A DNA stretch of 64,000 nucleotides from Profundibacter amoris (lineage in GTDB: Bacteria; Pseudomonadota; Alphaproteobacteria; Rhodobacterales; Rhodobacteraceae), in the NCBI RefSeq assembly GCF_003544895.1, contig NZ_CP032125.1, positions 2,866,001 through 2,930,000 of the forward strand. Reading direction: 5' to 3'. Position numbers and translations under genes: made by a program. Position 1 is the stretch's first letter. Each line of letters opens with the position of its first letter. The notes under the pieces are model-generated. The model searched no databases. It was not told the origin of the DNA and saw only the letters and a list, made by a program, of their open reading frames with translations. Positions 8,826 through 18,264 of this stretch are shown here, piece after piece.

Positions 8826-9854
8826 TTAAACCGGCATCACCGCCCAATAGTCAATATCCAGCAGCACATCCGGCAGATACTTCCCGTCTTCGCCACGCAG
8901 TTCAAACGCCGCCCCCTTGGTCGCCACCGTGCGCAACCGGATCAGCCCCACACCGGGCGCATCCGTTTTGGCCACGTCCAGAACCTCGGACCAGGCCCGC
9001 ACCGTATCGCCCGCAAAACAAGGGTTGGCATGGGCGCCCGCGTTCAGGCCGACGATCATCTGCGCATTGGCCAAACCGTTGAAACTCAGCGCGCGGGCCA
9101 GCGAAATGATGTGCCCGCCATACATCAGCCGTTTGCCATCGGGCCGCGCCGTCACATCGAAATGCACCTTGGCGGTGTTCTGCCACAGGCGCGTGGCCAT
9201 CATGTGTTCGGCTTCCTCGATCGTCACCCCGTCCACATGGTCGATCCGCTCGCCCACGGTATAATCGCCCAGCCGGTGCGGCTCGCCGGCCAGTGTGAAA
9301 TCATAGCCCGTGAAATCCAGCCCTTCGGGGATCACCACCTGATCCGCAGGCACCACATCCGCCAGTTCGGGGATCTCGGTTTCCGGTGCCGGTGCCTTCG
9401 GATCACGCTTCTTGACCATCACCCAGCGCACATATTCCAGCACCGCCTGACCGTGCTGGTTCATGCCGGTTGTGCGCACCCAGACCACGCCATTCTTGCC
9501 ACTGGAATTCTGCTTCAGCCCGATTACCTTGGAGCTGGAACACAGCGTATCCCCCGCATAGACCGGCCTTAACCACCGTGCCTCGGCATAGCCCAGATTG
9601 GCCACTGCATTCAGCGAAATATCGGGCACGGTTTTGCCGAACACCACATGGAAGGTGATCAGGTCATCCATCGGCGATGCCGGCAGCCCGCAAACGCGCG
9701 CAAAATCGTCGGACGAGGCCAGCGCATGACGCGCGGGATAGAGCGCATGATACAGCGCCCGCTCGCCCCCCGACACCGTGCGCGGCACCGCGTGGTCGAT
9801 CACCTCGCCCAACCTGTAATCCTCGAAAAACCGCCCTGCTGTCGTCTTGCCCAT
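8826..9854 (-). CDS. mch: Mesaconyl-CoA hydratase (beta-methylmalyl-CoA dehydratase)
   Basis: This 342-residue protein has two hot-dog (MaoC-like) domains, about residues 5-150 and 185-340. It closely resembles the Mch I remember from Rhodobacter sphaeroides: F-F-E-D-Y-R-L-G, V-F-G-K-T-V-P-D-I-S-L-N-A, H-V-D-G-V-T-I-E-E-A-E-H-M and Y-G-G-H-I-I-S-L-A-R are all present. Mch reversibly hydrates mesaconyl-C1-CoA to beta-methylmalyl-CoA in the ethylmalonyl-CoA pathway of acetate assimilation. The start at 9854 overlaps the upstream DUF1737 stop (ATGA). The pathway partner mcl2 is at the head of the same operon. Confidence 0.88.
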   Translation of the reverse strand: MGKTTAGRFFEDYRLGEVIDHAVPRTVSGGERALYHALYPARHALASSDDFARVCGLPASPMDDLITFHVVFGKTVPDISLNAVANLGYAEARWLRPVYAGDTLCSSSKVIGLKQNSSGKNGVVWVRTTGMNQHGQAVLEYVRWVMVKKRDPKAPAPETEIPELADVVPADQVVIPEGLDFTGYDFTLAGEPHRLGDYTVGERIDHVDGVTIEEAEHMMATRLWQNTAKVHFDVTARPDGKRLMYGGHIISLARALSFNGLANAQMIVGLNAGAHANPCFAGDTVRAWSEVLDVAKTDAPGVGLIRLRTVATKGAAFELRGEDGKYLPDVLLDIDYWAVMPV

Positions 9855-10057
9855 CACTGCTGCCCCAGTTTCAGATCGGGTGAATACGCCACATTCGCCT
9901 CTTTGGTCACCGCCTGCCCGCAACGCATCACGCCATTGGCATGGTCAAAGGCATAGGTGGGCGAACCATACAGCTCCCACCCCTTGCTCAGCGCCTCGCT
10001 TACCTTGTGGCAAAAGGCGGCGGTGTCATCCTCGGTCAGTAAACGATACAGCTTCAT
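9854..10057 (-). CDS. DUF1737 small protein
   Basis: This 67-residue protein starts MKLYRLLTEDD and has a central G-W-E-L-Y-G-S-P segment, the usual core of the DUF1737 family. It has no signal peptide or membrane segment. Its ATG overlaps the nnrU stop, and its stop overlaps the mch start by the ATGA pattern, so it is translated as part of a tight four-gene unit. The function of DUF1737 is not known to me. Confidence 0.8.
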   Translation of the reverse strand: MKLYRLLTEDDTAAFCHKVSEALSKGWELYGSPTYAFDHANGVMRCGQAVTKEANVAYSPDLKLGQQ

Positions 10058-10611
10058 GGATAAGTCCCCCGAAACGGGCTGTAGCCCAGCCAGATATGAA
10101 CGCCGGTTATCAGCGCATAAAGCACCAGCGCAATCACGAAATTCTTGATATCCTTGGAAAATGGCCCCGGTTCAGGCCGATCCCACGCCCCTTCGCCCCG
10201 GTTGATCAGCACCATCTGCACCAGCGCCCAAAGTCCCAGCCCGCCAAACAGGATCAGGGAGGCAACATCGCCGTTCACCAGCAAATGCGCGCCGGCCCAG
10301 ATCACCATGCCCCACAGCATCGGATGGCGCACCTTTGCCGCCACCCAGCCACGCGACGATCCCGCGCCGAACATGAACAAAGCCACCAGCATCAGCAGGT
10401 TGTTCGCATGCCCCATGCCGGGCATCGGCGTGAAAACGGGAATTGTGTCCGCACTGCGATACCCGATCACCATCAGCACAATCGCAGCGACCGAGGCCAG
10501 CGCCACCAGCCCCTTGCCCGCATTCCCCATCGGCGCCCGCACCCCCGGCAACAGACGTTTGAAAAAATGCGCCGCCACCCACAATGCAACTCCGGCTATC
10601 AGTAATCCCAT
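10054..10611 (-). CDS. NnrU family integral membrane protein
   Basis: This 185-residue membrane protein has about five hydrophobic segments, and a V-R-H-P-M-L-W-G motif typical of NnrU/isoprenylcysteine methyltransferase-like proteins. NnrU is named from denitrification gene clusters, but its biochemical role is unclear. Here it sits between mcl2 and DUF1737 in an ethylmalonyl-CoA pathway operon, not next to nir or nor genes. The start is four bases after the mcl2 stop, and its stop overlaps the next ATG. Confidence 0.85.
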   Translation of the reverse strand: MGLLIAGVALWVAAHFFKRLLPGVRAPMGNAGKGLVALASVAAIVLMVIGYRSADTIPVFTPMPGMGHANNLLMLVALFMFGAGSSRGWVAAKVRHPMLWGMVIWAGAHLLVNGDVASLILFGGLGLWALVQMVLINRGEGAWDRPEPGPFSKDIKNFVIALVLYALITGVHIWLGYSPFRGTYP

Positions 10612-10614
10612 TCG

Positions 10615-11460
10615 CTATCCTTCCAGTTCGGCAATCATCTTTGCCTTGGCCAGTGTCTGCTGTGCAGTGACAATATGCAAGTTCTCGACGATCCTGCCAT
10701 CCACCACGGCCACACCCTGCCCCGCTGCCTCGGCCGCCTCAAAGGCGGCGATCTGGCGGCGCGCCAGTTCCACTTCGGCCTCGGATGGTGCGAACACCTC
10801 GTTTGCCACTGCCAATTGCGCCGGATGGATCAGCGTCTTGCCGTCAAACCCCATATCGTGGCCCTGCTCACATTCCACGCGCAGGCCATCATCATCCTTG
10901 AACGCATTATAAACCCCGTCAACCGCCACCACCCCGTGGGCACGCGCGGCCAGCAGGCACATTTGCAGGCTGGTGATCAGCGGCTCGCGGTCCGCCCGAA
11001 ACCGGCAGTTCAGATCCTTGACCAGATCATTGGTGCCCATCACCATGCCACGCAACCGGCTGTGCGCCGCGATTTCAGCAGCGTTCAGAATACCCAGCGG
11101 AGTCTCCATCATCGCCCAGATCGGCATATCCCCGACCAATGCGGCCAGCGCCTCGACATCCGCCGCCGAATTCACCTTGGGCAACAGCACCGCATCGGCA
11201 CCCCCAACCACGGCCGCATCCTCGCGCCCCCATTCGGTTTCCAGCCCGTTGATCCGCACAATCCTGAACCGCGCGCCGTAATCCTGCGCCAAAGCATCCG
11301 CCAACATCCCGCGCGCCGCCGCTTTCTCCTCGACGGCCACCGCATCCTCCAGATCAAAAATAATCGCATCCGTGGCCAGCCCCCGCGCTTTTTCCAGCGC
11401 ACGCGTTTTTGATGCGGGAATGTATAGAACGGAACGGAACGGGCGGGCGTGGGTGTTCAT
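10615..11460 (-). CDS. mcl2: (3S)-malyl-CoA thioesterase (HpcH/HpaI family)
   Basis: This 281-residue TIM-barrel protein belongs to the CitE-like HpcH/HpaI family. It shares long blocks with remembered Rhodobacter Mcl2, including A-D-A-I-I-F-D-L-E-D-A-V, M-V-M-G-T-N-D-L, M-G-F-D-G-K-T-L-I-H-P and G-K/R-I-V-E-N-L-H-I-V. The E/D pair in D-L-E-D and the downstream acidic residues bind Mg2+. Mcl2 hydrolyses (3S)-malyl-CoA to malate and CoA at the end of the ethylmalonyl-CoA pathway. I chose ATG 11460 because AAGGAGG lies seven bases upstream. It is the first gene of the unit mcl2-nnrU-DUF1737-mch. Confidence 0.87.
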   Translation of the reverse strand: MNTHARPFRSVLYIPASKTRALEKARGLATDAIIFDLEDAVAVEEKAAARGMLADALAQDYGARFRIVRINGLETEWGREDAAVVGGADAVLLPKVNSAADVEALAALVGDMPIWAMMETPLGILNAAEIAAHSRLRGMVMGTNDLVKDLNCRFRADREPLITSLQMCLLAARAHGVVAVDGVYNAFKDDDGLRVECEQGHDMGFDGKTLIHPAQLAVANEVFAPSEAEVELARRQIAAFEAAEAAGQGVAVVDGRIVENLHIVTAQQTLAKAKMIAELEG

Positions 11461-11736
11461 GATTCGGCCTCCTTGAAACAATCTTGCGCAATCAGCACCA
11501 TTTCCGCACCATTGCGCAAGTCAAGAATCCGCCTTTCCTTCTTCTTGCCCGAAATACCTCCGCCGGAGGCATCAGGCGAGCCCCGTCAGGGGCGAGCCTG
11601 CGGCGACATGCGCAGCATGGCGCAAACCCTGCCGCCCTTCACCACCCGTTAACCATCCCGCACCTATGGTTAACCCGATTTACAACCTCTCGCCGCAGTC
11701 TGGCACGAACCAAAGCAGAGGAAAGGCGCAGGGATT
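11461..11736. other. Intergenic region with extragenic palindromes
   Basis: This 276-bp gap between the divergent mcl2 and a small exported-protein gene must hold both promoters, but I could not place a convincing -35/-10 pair. It contains two GC-rich hairpins at 11557-11593 (separate entry). No gene is visible. Confidence 0.5.
11557..11593. repeat. REP-like pair of hairpins
   Basis: Two adjacent stem-loops are seen: CCTCC-GCC-GGAGG (11557-11569) and GCCCC-GTCA-GGGGC (11580-11593). The string CCGCCGGAGGCAT recurs at about 2753, also between genes. I recall similar intergenic elements scattered in roseobacter genomes, so this is probably a repetitive extragenic palindrome. Confidence 0.55.
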
Positions 11737-12054
11737 ATGAATAACCGGATTCTGACACTTTCACTGGGCATCGGCGCTATTCTGCTTTCGTCCCAGCACG
11801 CCTTTGGGCAGGGGCAGAACTGCGCCGCCCATGACGCCGTGGTCACCCGTCTGGCCACCGCTTACGGCGAAACCCGCCACAGCATCGGCTTTGCCGCCGA
11901 TAATTCCGTGGTAGAGGTGTTCGCCTCGGATGAAACGGGCACATGGACCATCACTGTCACCACGGCCGATGGCACCACCTGTCTTGTCGCCTCGGGTCAG
12001 ACGTTCGAGGATATGGCCGCGACACTTCCGCTTGCGCCCGGCAAGGACACTTGA
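11737..12054 (+). CDS. Small exported protein of unknown function
   Basis: This is a 105-residue protein with a Sec signal peptide (hydrophobic stretch, likely cleavage after H-A-F-G, near residue 24). The mature part has two cysteines (Q-N-C-A-A and T-T-C-L-V) and an alternating beta-strand pattern (W-T-I-T-V-T-T-A-D-G-T). The two cysteines probably pair in the periplasm. An AGGAAAGG/AGGGAT sequence precedes the ATG. It lies about 135 bp upstream of mdh on the same strand. I do not recognise the family beyond a general resemblance to short exported alphaproteobacterial proteins. Confidence 0.7.
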   Translation: MNNRILTLSLGIGAILLSSQHAFGQGQNCAAHDAVVTRLATAYGETRHSIGFAADNSVVEVFASDETGTWTITVTTADGTTCLVASGQTFEDMAATLPLAPGKDT

Positions 12055-12100
12055 AACAGCACACCACTCCGGCCCCTCATATTCAGCTTTCCTGATTTGA

Positions 12101-13153
<1,053 letters not shown>

Positions 13154-13179
13154 GGTATTCCTGACTTGTAAAACACCGG

Positions 13180-13213
13180 AAGGCACCCCACGCTATTGGG
13201 GTGCCTTTTTGTT
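13180..13213 (+). terminator. Intrinsic terminator after mdh
   Basis: A perfect 10-bp stem, AAGGCACCCC with GGGGTGCCTT (13180-13189 and 13198-13207), has an 8-base loop and runs into TTTTTGTTTT. This is a canonical Rho-independent terminator. The ribosome-binding site of the next gene lies only five bases beyond its T-tract. Confidence 0.9.
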
Positions 13214-13230
13214 TTATCAGGAGTATTCCC

Positions 13231-14424
13231 ATGCGGCTCGTTCTTCCCCTAACGCTCACCTTGCTGGCAACATCCGCGCTGGCGGACACAAACACCCTTG
13301 TGGCCGAAAACGGTCTGGTGGGGGCCGTCGCGCAACTGTCCGCCCAAACCGGTAAAACCCCGTCCGACCAATTCGCCCTTGGTGCGCTGCACTTCCTGCG
13401 CGGGATCGAGAAAACCCTGCAGGTCCGTTGGGAATACAACGCCACGATCGACGATCTGGACCTGCCCGTGCTACGCCTGCCGGTGCCGCCCAACCCCGAC
13501 GCCAAACCGTTCCGCGCCGATCTGATCACCGGCCTGTTCGCCGAATTGCTGAAAGATATGGACGCCAGCCGCGCGGCTTTGGCCGAAATCCCCGACGGGG
13601 CCGATGTGGCGCTGGATCTGAACCTTGCCAACCTGTGGTTCGACATCAACATGAACGGCAAACGCGACCTTGGCGAAGGCGTGATCGAGGTTGGTGCAAA
13701 CACTTTGATGGGCGAAATCAACTTTGGCGAAATGGACGGCATCCCGCCGATGGACGTGCGTTTTGACACCGCCGATGTGGCCTGGCTGACTGCCTATACC
13801 CACATGGTTTCGGCCGCCGGTGAAATGGTGGTGGCGTTTGATCCGACCGAAGCGATTGAAACCGTGATGAACGCCAATGCCAAAATGATCGAACTGCGTG
13901 GTAACGCACCGCAACAGTTCGGTTTCGACATGCAATTCGGCGGCTGGGTTGACCAATTCGCCATGGCCTACGGGGCATTGAACAAACAACCCGATGCCAC
14001 CCACACCCGCGCGGCGCACGCGCATTTACTAAGCATGATTTCCGAAAACAAGGTCTTCTGGGCCGCCGTTGCACAGGAAACCGACAACGAGCGCGAATGG
14101 ATCCCCAACGACAACCAGACCGCTGCGCTGGGATTTAAGCTGGCCCCTGGCACCGGTGCTGCATGGCAGGCCGTTCTGGCCGATGTCGAAGCCCTGCTGA
14201 ACGGCGATCTGCTGATCGAATACTGGCGCATCTCGCCAGCAGGCGGGGTGAATGTGAAAAAGCTGTTCATGGACCCGCCAGTTGTGGATATCGTCACCTG
14301 GGTGCAAGGCTCGGGTCTGCTGCCCTATCTGGAACGCGGCCCCGTCATTTCCAGCAGAAATCTGGAAGAGTTCGATGAACTGACAGGCGGCAACATCTTC
14401 CTGATGTCCTTCATGCTGAATTGA
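13231..14424 (+). CDS. Exported protein of unknown function between mdh and sucC
   Basis: This 397-residue protein has a Sec signal peptide with cleavage after A-L-A (residue 18). AGGAG lies upstream of ATG 13231; the frame begins ten codons earlier but has no support there. Around residue 140 a D-I-N-M-N-G-K-R-D-L-G-E sequence resembles a calcium-binding EF-hand or dockerin loop (D-x-N-x-N-G-x-x-D-x-G-E). The rest is soluble and rich in acidic and aromatic residues. I do not recognise a named family. It stands alone between the mdh terminator and the sucC control region, and its function is unknown. Confidence 0.75.
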   Translation: MRLVLPLTLTLLATSALADTNTLVAENGLVGAVAQLSAQTGKTPSDQFALGALHFLRGIEKTLQVRWEYNATIDDLDLPVLRLPVPPNPDAKPFRADLITGLFAELLKDMDASRAALAEIPDGADVALDLNLANLWFDINMNGKRDLGEGVIEVGANTLMGEINFGEMDGIPPMDVRFDTADVAWLTAYTHMVSAAGEMVVAFDPTEAIETVMNANAKMIELRGNAPQQFGFDMQFGGWVDQFAMAYGALNKQPDATHTRAAHAHLLSMISENKVFWAAVAQETDNEREWIPNDNQTAALGFKLAPGTGAAWQAVLADVEALLNGDLLIEYWRISPAGGVNVKKLFMDPPVVDIVTWVQGSGLLPYLERGPVISSRNLEEFDELTGGNIFLMSFMLN

Positions 14425-14456
14425 TCGAACGGACAAGAAAACGAATCGAGTAAGCG

Positions 14457-14491
14457 TTTGTGATCACACTCTGGATAGGTGTGATCACAAA
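14457..14491. promoter_or_regulatory. Paired GTGATCAC operator upstream of sucC
   Basis: TTTGTGATCACAC begins at 14457 and GTGTGATCACAAA ends at 14491. The cores GTGATCAC are at 14460-14467 and 14481-14488, 21 bp centre to centre, the same spacing as at sdhC. The site lies about 110-140 bp upstream of the sucC start, in the only sizeable gap before the suc operon. I infer shared control of sdh and suc by the GntR/FCD regulator at 26.3-27.0 kb. Confidence 0.75.
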
Positions 14492-14598
14492 CTGCAAAAA
14501 TACCCCTCACTTTCCCGTCAAACAACGAAAAACCGTTTATTTACCTGACCCGTTCATGTTTACTGACACGAAACCTTAGCCACAGATGGGACAGTCCA

Positions 14599-15792
14599 GT
14601 GAACATTCATGAATATCAGGCCAAAGAACTCCTGCGCTCCTATGGTGCCCCCGTTTCCGACGGCCGCCCCGTTTTGAAAGCAGAAGATGCCAAAACCGCT
14701 GCGGGCGAACTTGACGGCCCGCTGTGGGTGGTCAAGGCACAGATCCACGCGGGTGGCCGCGGCAAGGGCAAATTCAAGGAAGCGGACGCAGGCGATGCGG
14801 GCGGGGTTCGCCTGACCAAATCGGTGGCCGAAGCCGCCGAGGAAGCCAAAAAAATGCTGGGCCGCACTTTGGTCACCCATCAAACCGGCCCCGCCGGCAA
14901 ACAGGTCAACCGCATCTATATCGAAGATGGCGCCGGCATTGATCGCGAATTGTATCTGGCCCTGCTGGTCGATCGCCAAACCAGCCGCATTTCCTTTGTC
15001 TGTTCCACCGAAGGCGGCATGGACATCGAGGAAGTCGCCGCCGCAACCCCCGAAAAGATCTTGTCCTTTTCGGTTGACCCCGCCACCGGCTATCAGGGTT
15101 TCCACGGCCGCCGCATCGCCTTTTCGCTGGGGCTGGAAGGCGCGCAGGTCAAGCAATGCGTGGGGCTGATGGGCCAGCTTTACAAAGCCTTCACCGAAAA
15201 AGACATGGAGATGCTGGAAATCAACCCGCTGATCGTCACCGACAAGGGCGATTTGAAGGTGCTGGATGCCAAGGTCAGCTTTGATTCCAACGCGCTCTAC
15301 CGCCACCCCGATATCGCCGCCCTGCGCGACGAGACCGAGGAAGACCCCAAAGAACTGGAAGCCAGCAAATACGACCTGAACTATATCGCTCTGGACGGCG
15401 AAATCGGCTGCATGGTAAACGGCGCCGGTCTGGCGATGGCGACGATGGACATCATCAAGCTGTATGGCGCGGAACCGGCCAACTTTCTGGACGTTGGCGG
15501 CGGCGCGACCAAGGAAAAGGTCACCGAAGCCTTCAAGATCATCACCTCGGACCCGAACGTCAAAGGCATTCTGGTCAACATCTTCGGCGGCATCATGCGC
15601 TGTGACGTGATCGCCGAGGGCGTGGTTTCAGCAGTGAAAGAAGTCGGCCTGAAAGTGCCACTGGTGGTGCGCCTGGAAGGCACCAAGGTGGAAGAGGGCA
15701 AGGCGATCATCAACAATTCGGACGTGGATGTGATTGCTGCGGACAATTTGAGTGACGCTGCCGAGAAGATTGTGAAAGCGGTGAAGGGGTAA
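14599..15792 (+). CDS. sucC: Succinyl-CoA synthetase beta subunit
   Basis: This 397-residue ADP-forming subunit works with SucD to convert succinyl-CoA to succinate with substrate-level phosphorylation. Translation begins at GTG (14599), giving the conserved M-N-I-H-E-Y-Q-A-K start. The ATP-grasp domain covers about residues 1-240 (H-A-G-G-R-G-K, E-I-N-P-L), and the C-terminal ligase/CoA-binding-like domain has [10 protein letters not shown]. The ribosome-binding site is weak. In many relatives sucD follows directly; here about 1.2 kb with two other genes and a sucD remnant intervenes. Confidence 0.97.
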   Translation: MNIHEYQAKELLRSYGAPVSDGRPVLKAEDAKTAAGELDGPLWVVKAQIHAGGRGKGKFKEADAGDAGGVRLTKSVAEAAEEAKKMLGRTLVTHQTGPAGKQVNRIYIEDGAGIDRELYLALLVDRQTSRISFVCSTEGGMDIEEVAAATPEKILSFSVDPATGYQGFHGRRIAFSLGLEGAQVKQCVGLMGQLYKAFTEKDMEMLEINPLIVTDKGDLKVLDAKVSFDSNALYRHPDIAALRDETEEDPKELEASKYDLNYIALDGEIGCMVNGAGLAMATMDIIKLYGAEPANFLDVGGGATKEKVTEAFKIITSDPNVKGILVNIFGGIMRCDVIAEGVVSAVKEVGLKVPLVVRLEGTKVEEGKAIINNSDVDVIAADNLSDAAEKIVKAVKG

Positions 15793-15796
15793 GCAG

Positions 15797-16324
15797 ATGG
15801 TATTCGCAACAAGAAAACTTGCCTTCATTGCAATGGCTTGCGCAACTTTATCGGTTTTCGCATCCGGTCCGGTTGATGCCGGCGCACGGAAAGACCGTGA
15901 AATCATGAAGGCAGTTGCCGCGGATGTTGCCACCGTTTGCGCAAATCTTGTCGGGCGAAACCAACCGTTGAACAAAGCAATCGCTAACCGCGGTTTCAGT
16001 GTTAGCAAATACAACACGATCGGTCAGGTAACCTTCAAGGTGGTGTACATAAAGAAATACGGTCGCGGTCTGTTTAAAACCTGGGTCGAAATAGCGGCCC
16101 CCAACCAAAAGCAATGTGTCACCAAGGTTACCAATAATTATGAAACCAAAACTCTTTGGATAGGCGTTGATGCGGTGCTGAAATCTTTGGGCATGAAAGC
16201 GACCGGAAGACCGCTCATTGCCAGCGGGCTATATAATGCAAGCTACAAGTTGGGCTCTCGCACCATCGTTGCGAGCGGGAACGACGGATCTGGCGAAGCC
16301 GTCACAATCATTTCGCGGAAATAG
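15797..16324 (+). CDS. Exported protein inserted between sucC and sucD
   Basis: This 175-residue protein starts four bases after the sucC stop. It has a Sec signal peptide (cleavage near V-D-A, residue 28) and a basic mature part with two cysteines (V-C-A-N and Q-C-V-T). Base composition is visibly more AT-rich than in sucC, and codon choice differs, which suggests later acquisition. It would be co-transcribed with the suc genes. It looks distantly like the following lipoprotein gene (similar size, one N-terminal cysteine-containing helix, then beta strands), but I cannot show homology. Function unknown. Confidence 0.7.
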   Translation: MVFATRKLAFIAMACATLSVFASGPVDAGARKDREIMKAVAADVATVCANLVGRNQPLNKAIANRGFSVSKYNTIGQVTFKVVYIKKYGRGLFKTWVEIAAPNQKQCVTKVTNNYETKTLWIGVDAVLKSLGMKATGRPLIASGLYNASYKLGSRTIVASGNDGSGEAVTIISRK

Positions 16325-16335
16325 GGGCAGCTCTA

Positions 16336-16443
16336 ATGGCGATAATCATCGACGATAACACCAAGGTAGTTTGCCGGAACTGTGCTGGCGATGAACGCTG
16401 TTTGTTTGGTCAAGGCACAAATGCTGAAGGAGCGGATAAATGA
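16336..16443 (+). pseudogene. 5' remnant of sucD (35-codon frame)
   Basis: The frame begins MAIIIDDNTKVVC and ends at TGA after 35 codons. The true sucD at 17019 begins [13 protein letters not shown]. Over the first 33 bases the two DNA stretches match at 29 positions; similarity then fades, with a later Q-G-T in common after an apparent insertion. It therefore looks like the decayed start of a second sucD copy, left when other DNA entered between sucC and sucD. Its stop overlaps the ATG of the next gene (ATGA), so it might now act as a short coupled leader frame. Confidence 0.7.
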
Positions 16444-16958
16444 TACGCAGAGTTTTTCTTGTCATAGGCTTGTCTTTTGGTTTGTCGGGGTGCATGGAAA
16501 CCGGAACCAGCTCTCCCAAAGTTGCTGTGTCAAAAGCAAGTCCGGCATCCTTCATAACCACGTTTGATCGTTACTGTGCCGCCAACATTGGCAACCTCGA
16601 TAAGGCCGTCCGCCTTTTGCAAAAAGACGGCTATGTTCCCATGGCAAAAATCGACAAGACACTGACAGTCTATTCTCGGTCGCCAAACCAGCCATTCGTC
16701 GGCATTGACAGTTTCAAAGGATCACCCATAGCCTGTGCAGTTATCAGCCAACCCGACAAGTCGCTCAAACCTGCAGTGGCCGCGTATATGGGCCGCGTGC
16801 GTGGTGCTCGGCCAATTGAAATCGATGGTGTGCGCGGTAACTTTGATGCGTCATGGGTAACAGATGTGCCCTATAAAACATTCTATGTCACATTCACCTC
16901 ATCCGACCCGACATTTGGCAGGATTTATACATTCCTTGCCGGCAAGGCTCAAAATTAA
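16440..16958 (+). CDS. Lipoprotein inserted between sucC and sucD
   Basis: This 172-residue predicted lipoprotein has the lipobox L-S-G-C at residues 15-18. AAGGAG lies before the ATG, which overlaps the stop of the sucD remnant. The mature part contains cysteines in R-Y-C-A-A and I-A-C-A-V and the mixed alpha/beta pattern of a small periplasmic domain. GC content is lower than in the flanking suc genes. Function unknown. Its place within the suc operon means it is expressed with central metabolism, not necessarily that it takes part in it. Confidence 0.7.
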   Translation: MIRRVFLVIGLSFGLSGCMETGTSSPKVAVSKASPASFITTFDRYCAANIGNLDKAVRLLQKDGYVPMAKIDKTLTVYSRSPNQPFVGIDSFKGSPIACAVISQPDKSLKPAVAAYMGRVRGARPIEIDGVRGNFDASWVTDVPYKTFYVTFTSSDPTFGRIYTFLAGKAQN

Positions 16959-17018
16959 CCAAATTCACCCACTTGGCGGGTAACCCCCGCTTGCGAAGCA
17001 CTAGAAACGGAACCAAAC

Positions 17019-17900
17019 ATGGCCATTCTCATCGACGAAAACACCAAGGTAATCTGTCAGGGCTTCACCGGCTCGCAAGGCACCTTCCATTCTGAACAAG
17101 CCATCGCCTATGGCACCAAAATGGTCGGCGGCGTGACACCGGGCAAGGGCGGACAGACCCACCTTGACCTGCCGGTATTCAACTCGGTTCACGAGGCCAA
17201 GGCCGTGACCGAGGCCAACGCCACCGTGATCTATGTCCCGCCCCCCTTTGCCGCCGACGGCATTCTGGAAGCAATCGACGCGGAAATGGAACTGATCGTT
17301 TGTATCACCGAAGGCATCCCCGTGCTGGACATGATGAAAGTCAAACGCGCGCTGGACGGGTCCAAATCCACCCTGATCGGGCCGAACTGCCCTGGCGTGA
17401 TCACACCGGACGCCTGCAAAATCGGCATCATGCCCGGCCACATCCACAAACGCGGCTCCTGCGGCGTGGTTTCGCGTTCCGGCACGCTGACCTACGAGGC
17501 CGTGAAGCAAACCACCGATATGGGTCTGGGCCAGTCCACTGCTGTGGGCATCGGTGGCGACCCGATCAAGGGGACCGAACATATCGACGTGCTGGAAATG
17601 TTTCTGGCCGATGACGAAACCCAGAGCATCATCATGATCGGCGAAATCGGCGGCTCGGCCGAAGAAGAAGCGGCGCAGTTTCTGGCCGACGAGAAAAAGA
17701 AAGGCCGCTGGAAGCCCGTTGCCGGTTTCATCGCCGGCCGCACCGCCCCTCCGGGCCGCCGCATGGGCCACGCGGGCGCGATTGTCGCCGGCGGCAAAGG
17801 CGGCGCCGAAGACAAGATCGAAGCCATGCGTTCCGCCGGAATCGTGGTGGCCGACAGCCCCGCCGGACTGGGCGAAGCTGTGCTGAAGGCGATTGGGTAA
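17019..17900 (+). CDS. sucD: Succinyl-CoA synthetase alpha subunit
   Basis: This 293-residue CoA-binding subunit carries the phosphohistidine intermediate, H251 in R-M-G-H-A-G-A-I. The N-terminal Rossmann fold has [11 protein letters not shown], and I-G-P-N-C-P-G follows in the middle. It forms the enzyme with SucC. The start is supported by the match to family N-termini; the ribosome-binding site is weak. It lies 60 bp after a lipoprotein gene and 30 bp before a small membrane-protein gene, so sucCD is not contiguous here. Confidence 0.97.
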   Translation: MAILIDENTKVICQGFTGSQGTFHSEQAIAYGTKMVGGVTPGKGGQTHLDLPVFNSVHEAKAVTEANATVIYVPPPFAADGILEAIDAEMELIVCITEGIPVLDMMKVKRALDGSKSTLIGPNCPGVITPDACKIGIMPGHIHKRGSCGVVSRSGTLTYEAVKQTTDMGLGQSTAVGIGGDPIKGTEHIDVLEMFLADDETQSIIMIGEIGGSAEEEAAQFLADEKKKGRWKPVAGFIAGRTAPPGRRMGHAGAIVAGGKGGAEDKIEAMRSAGIVVADSPAGLGEAVLKAIG

Positions 17901-17930
17901 AAAAGCTAACGATGCTTAGGAGAAAAAGAG

Positions 17931-18158
17931 ATGGAAAACATACCAATACTCAGCGGTTTGATTGAAACACTTAATTGGCTGACCATCACCACCCCATTCA
18001 TTGCTGGCTTTGCGGCATACAATTGGGGAAGTGATTCAGGCAACGGGAAAGCCGTTCCTGCATTTGTCGGGCTGTTAAGTTTCCTAGGTCTCGTTGCAGT
18101 TTGGTATGTTCTCTTTCAATGGACTCAATTTCCACTGTGGATGAGGTGGTTCAATTGA
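17931..18158 (+). CDS. Small membrane protein between sucD and sucA
   Basis: This 75-residue protein has two predicted membrane segments (about residues 15-32 and 42-64) and a C-terminal W-M-R-W-F-N. AGGAG lies seven bases before the ATG. It is AT-richer than its neighbours. I do not recognise a family. It occupies the junction between sucD and sucA in the same direction and is probably co-transcribed. Confidence 0.6.
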   Translation: MENIPILSGLIETLNWLTITTPFIAGFAAYNWGSDSGNGKAVPAFVGLLSFLGLVAVWYVLFQWTQFPLWMRWFN

Positions 18159-18264
18159 CACCCGATAAACCATCATCGGACATTTCTTCATCGTTGCATC
18201 TATTTGATACCAAAATTTCTGATTGCGCCCCTGTGAATACAACCAACCCTAACGAGGTCCCATC

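Noticed and set aside
17398-17405. GTGATCAC inside sucD, and further coding copies near 47832 and 52323
   Set aside because: The 8-mer is expected about once per 64 kb by chance and encodes common residue strings in these genes. These copies lack the TTT/AAA arms and the 21-bp partner, and are inside genes.
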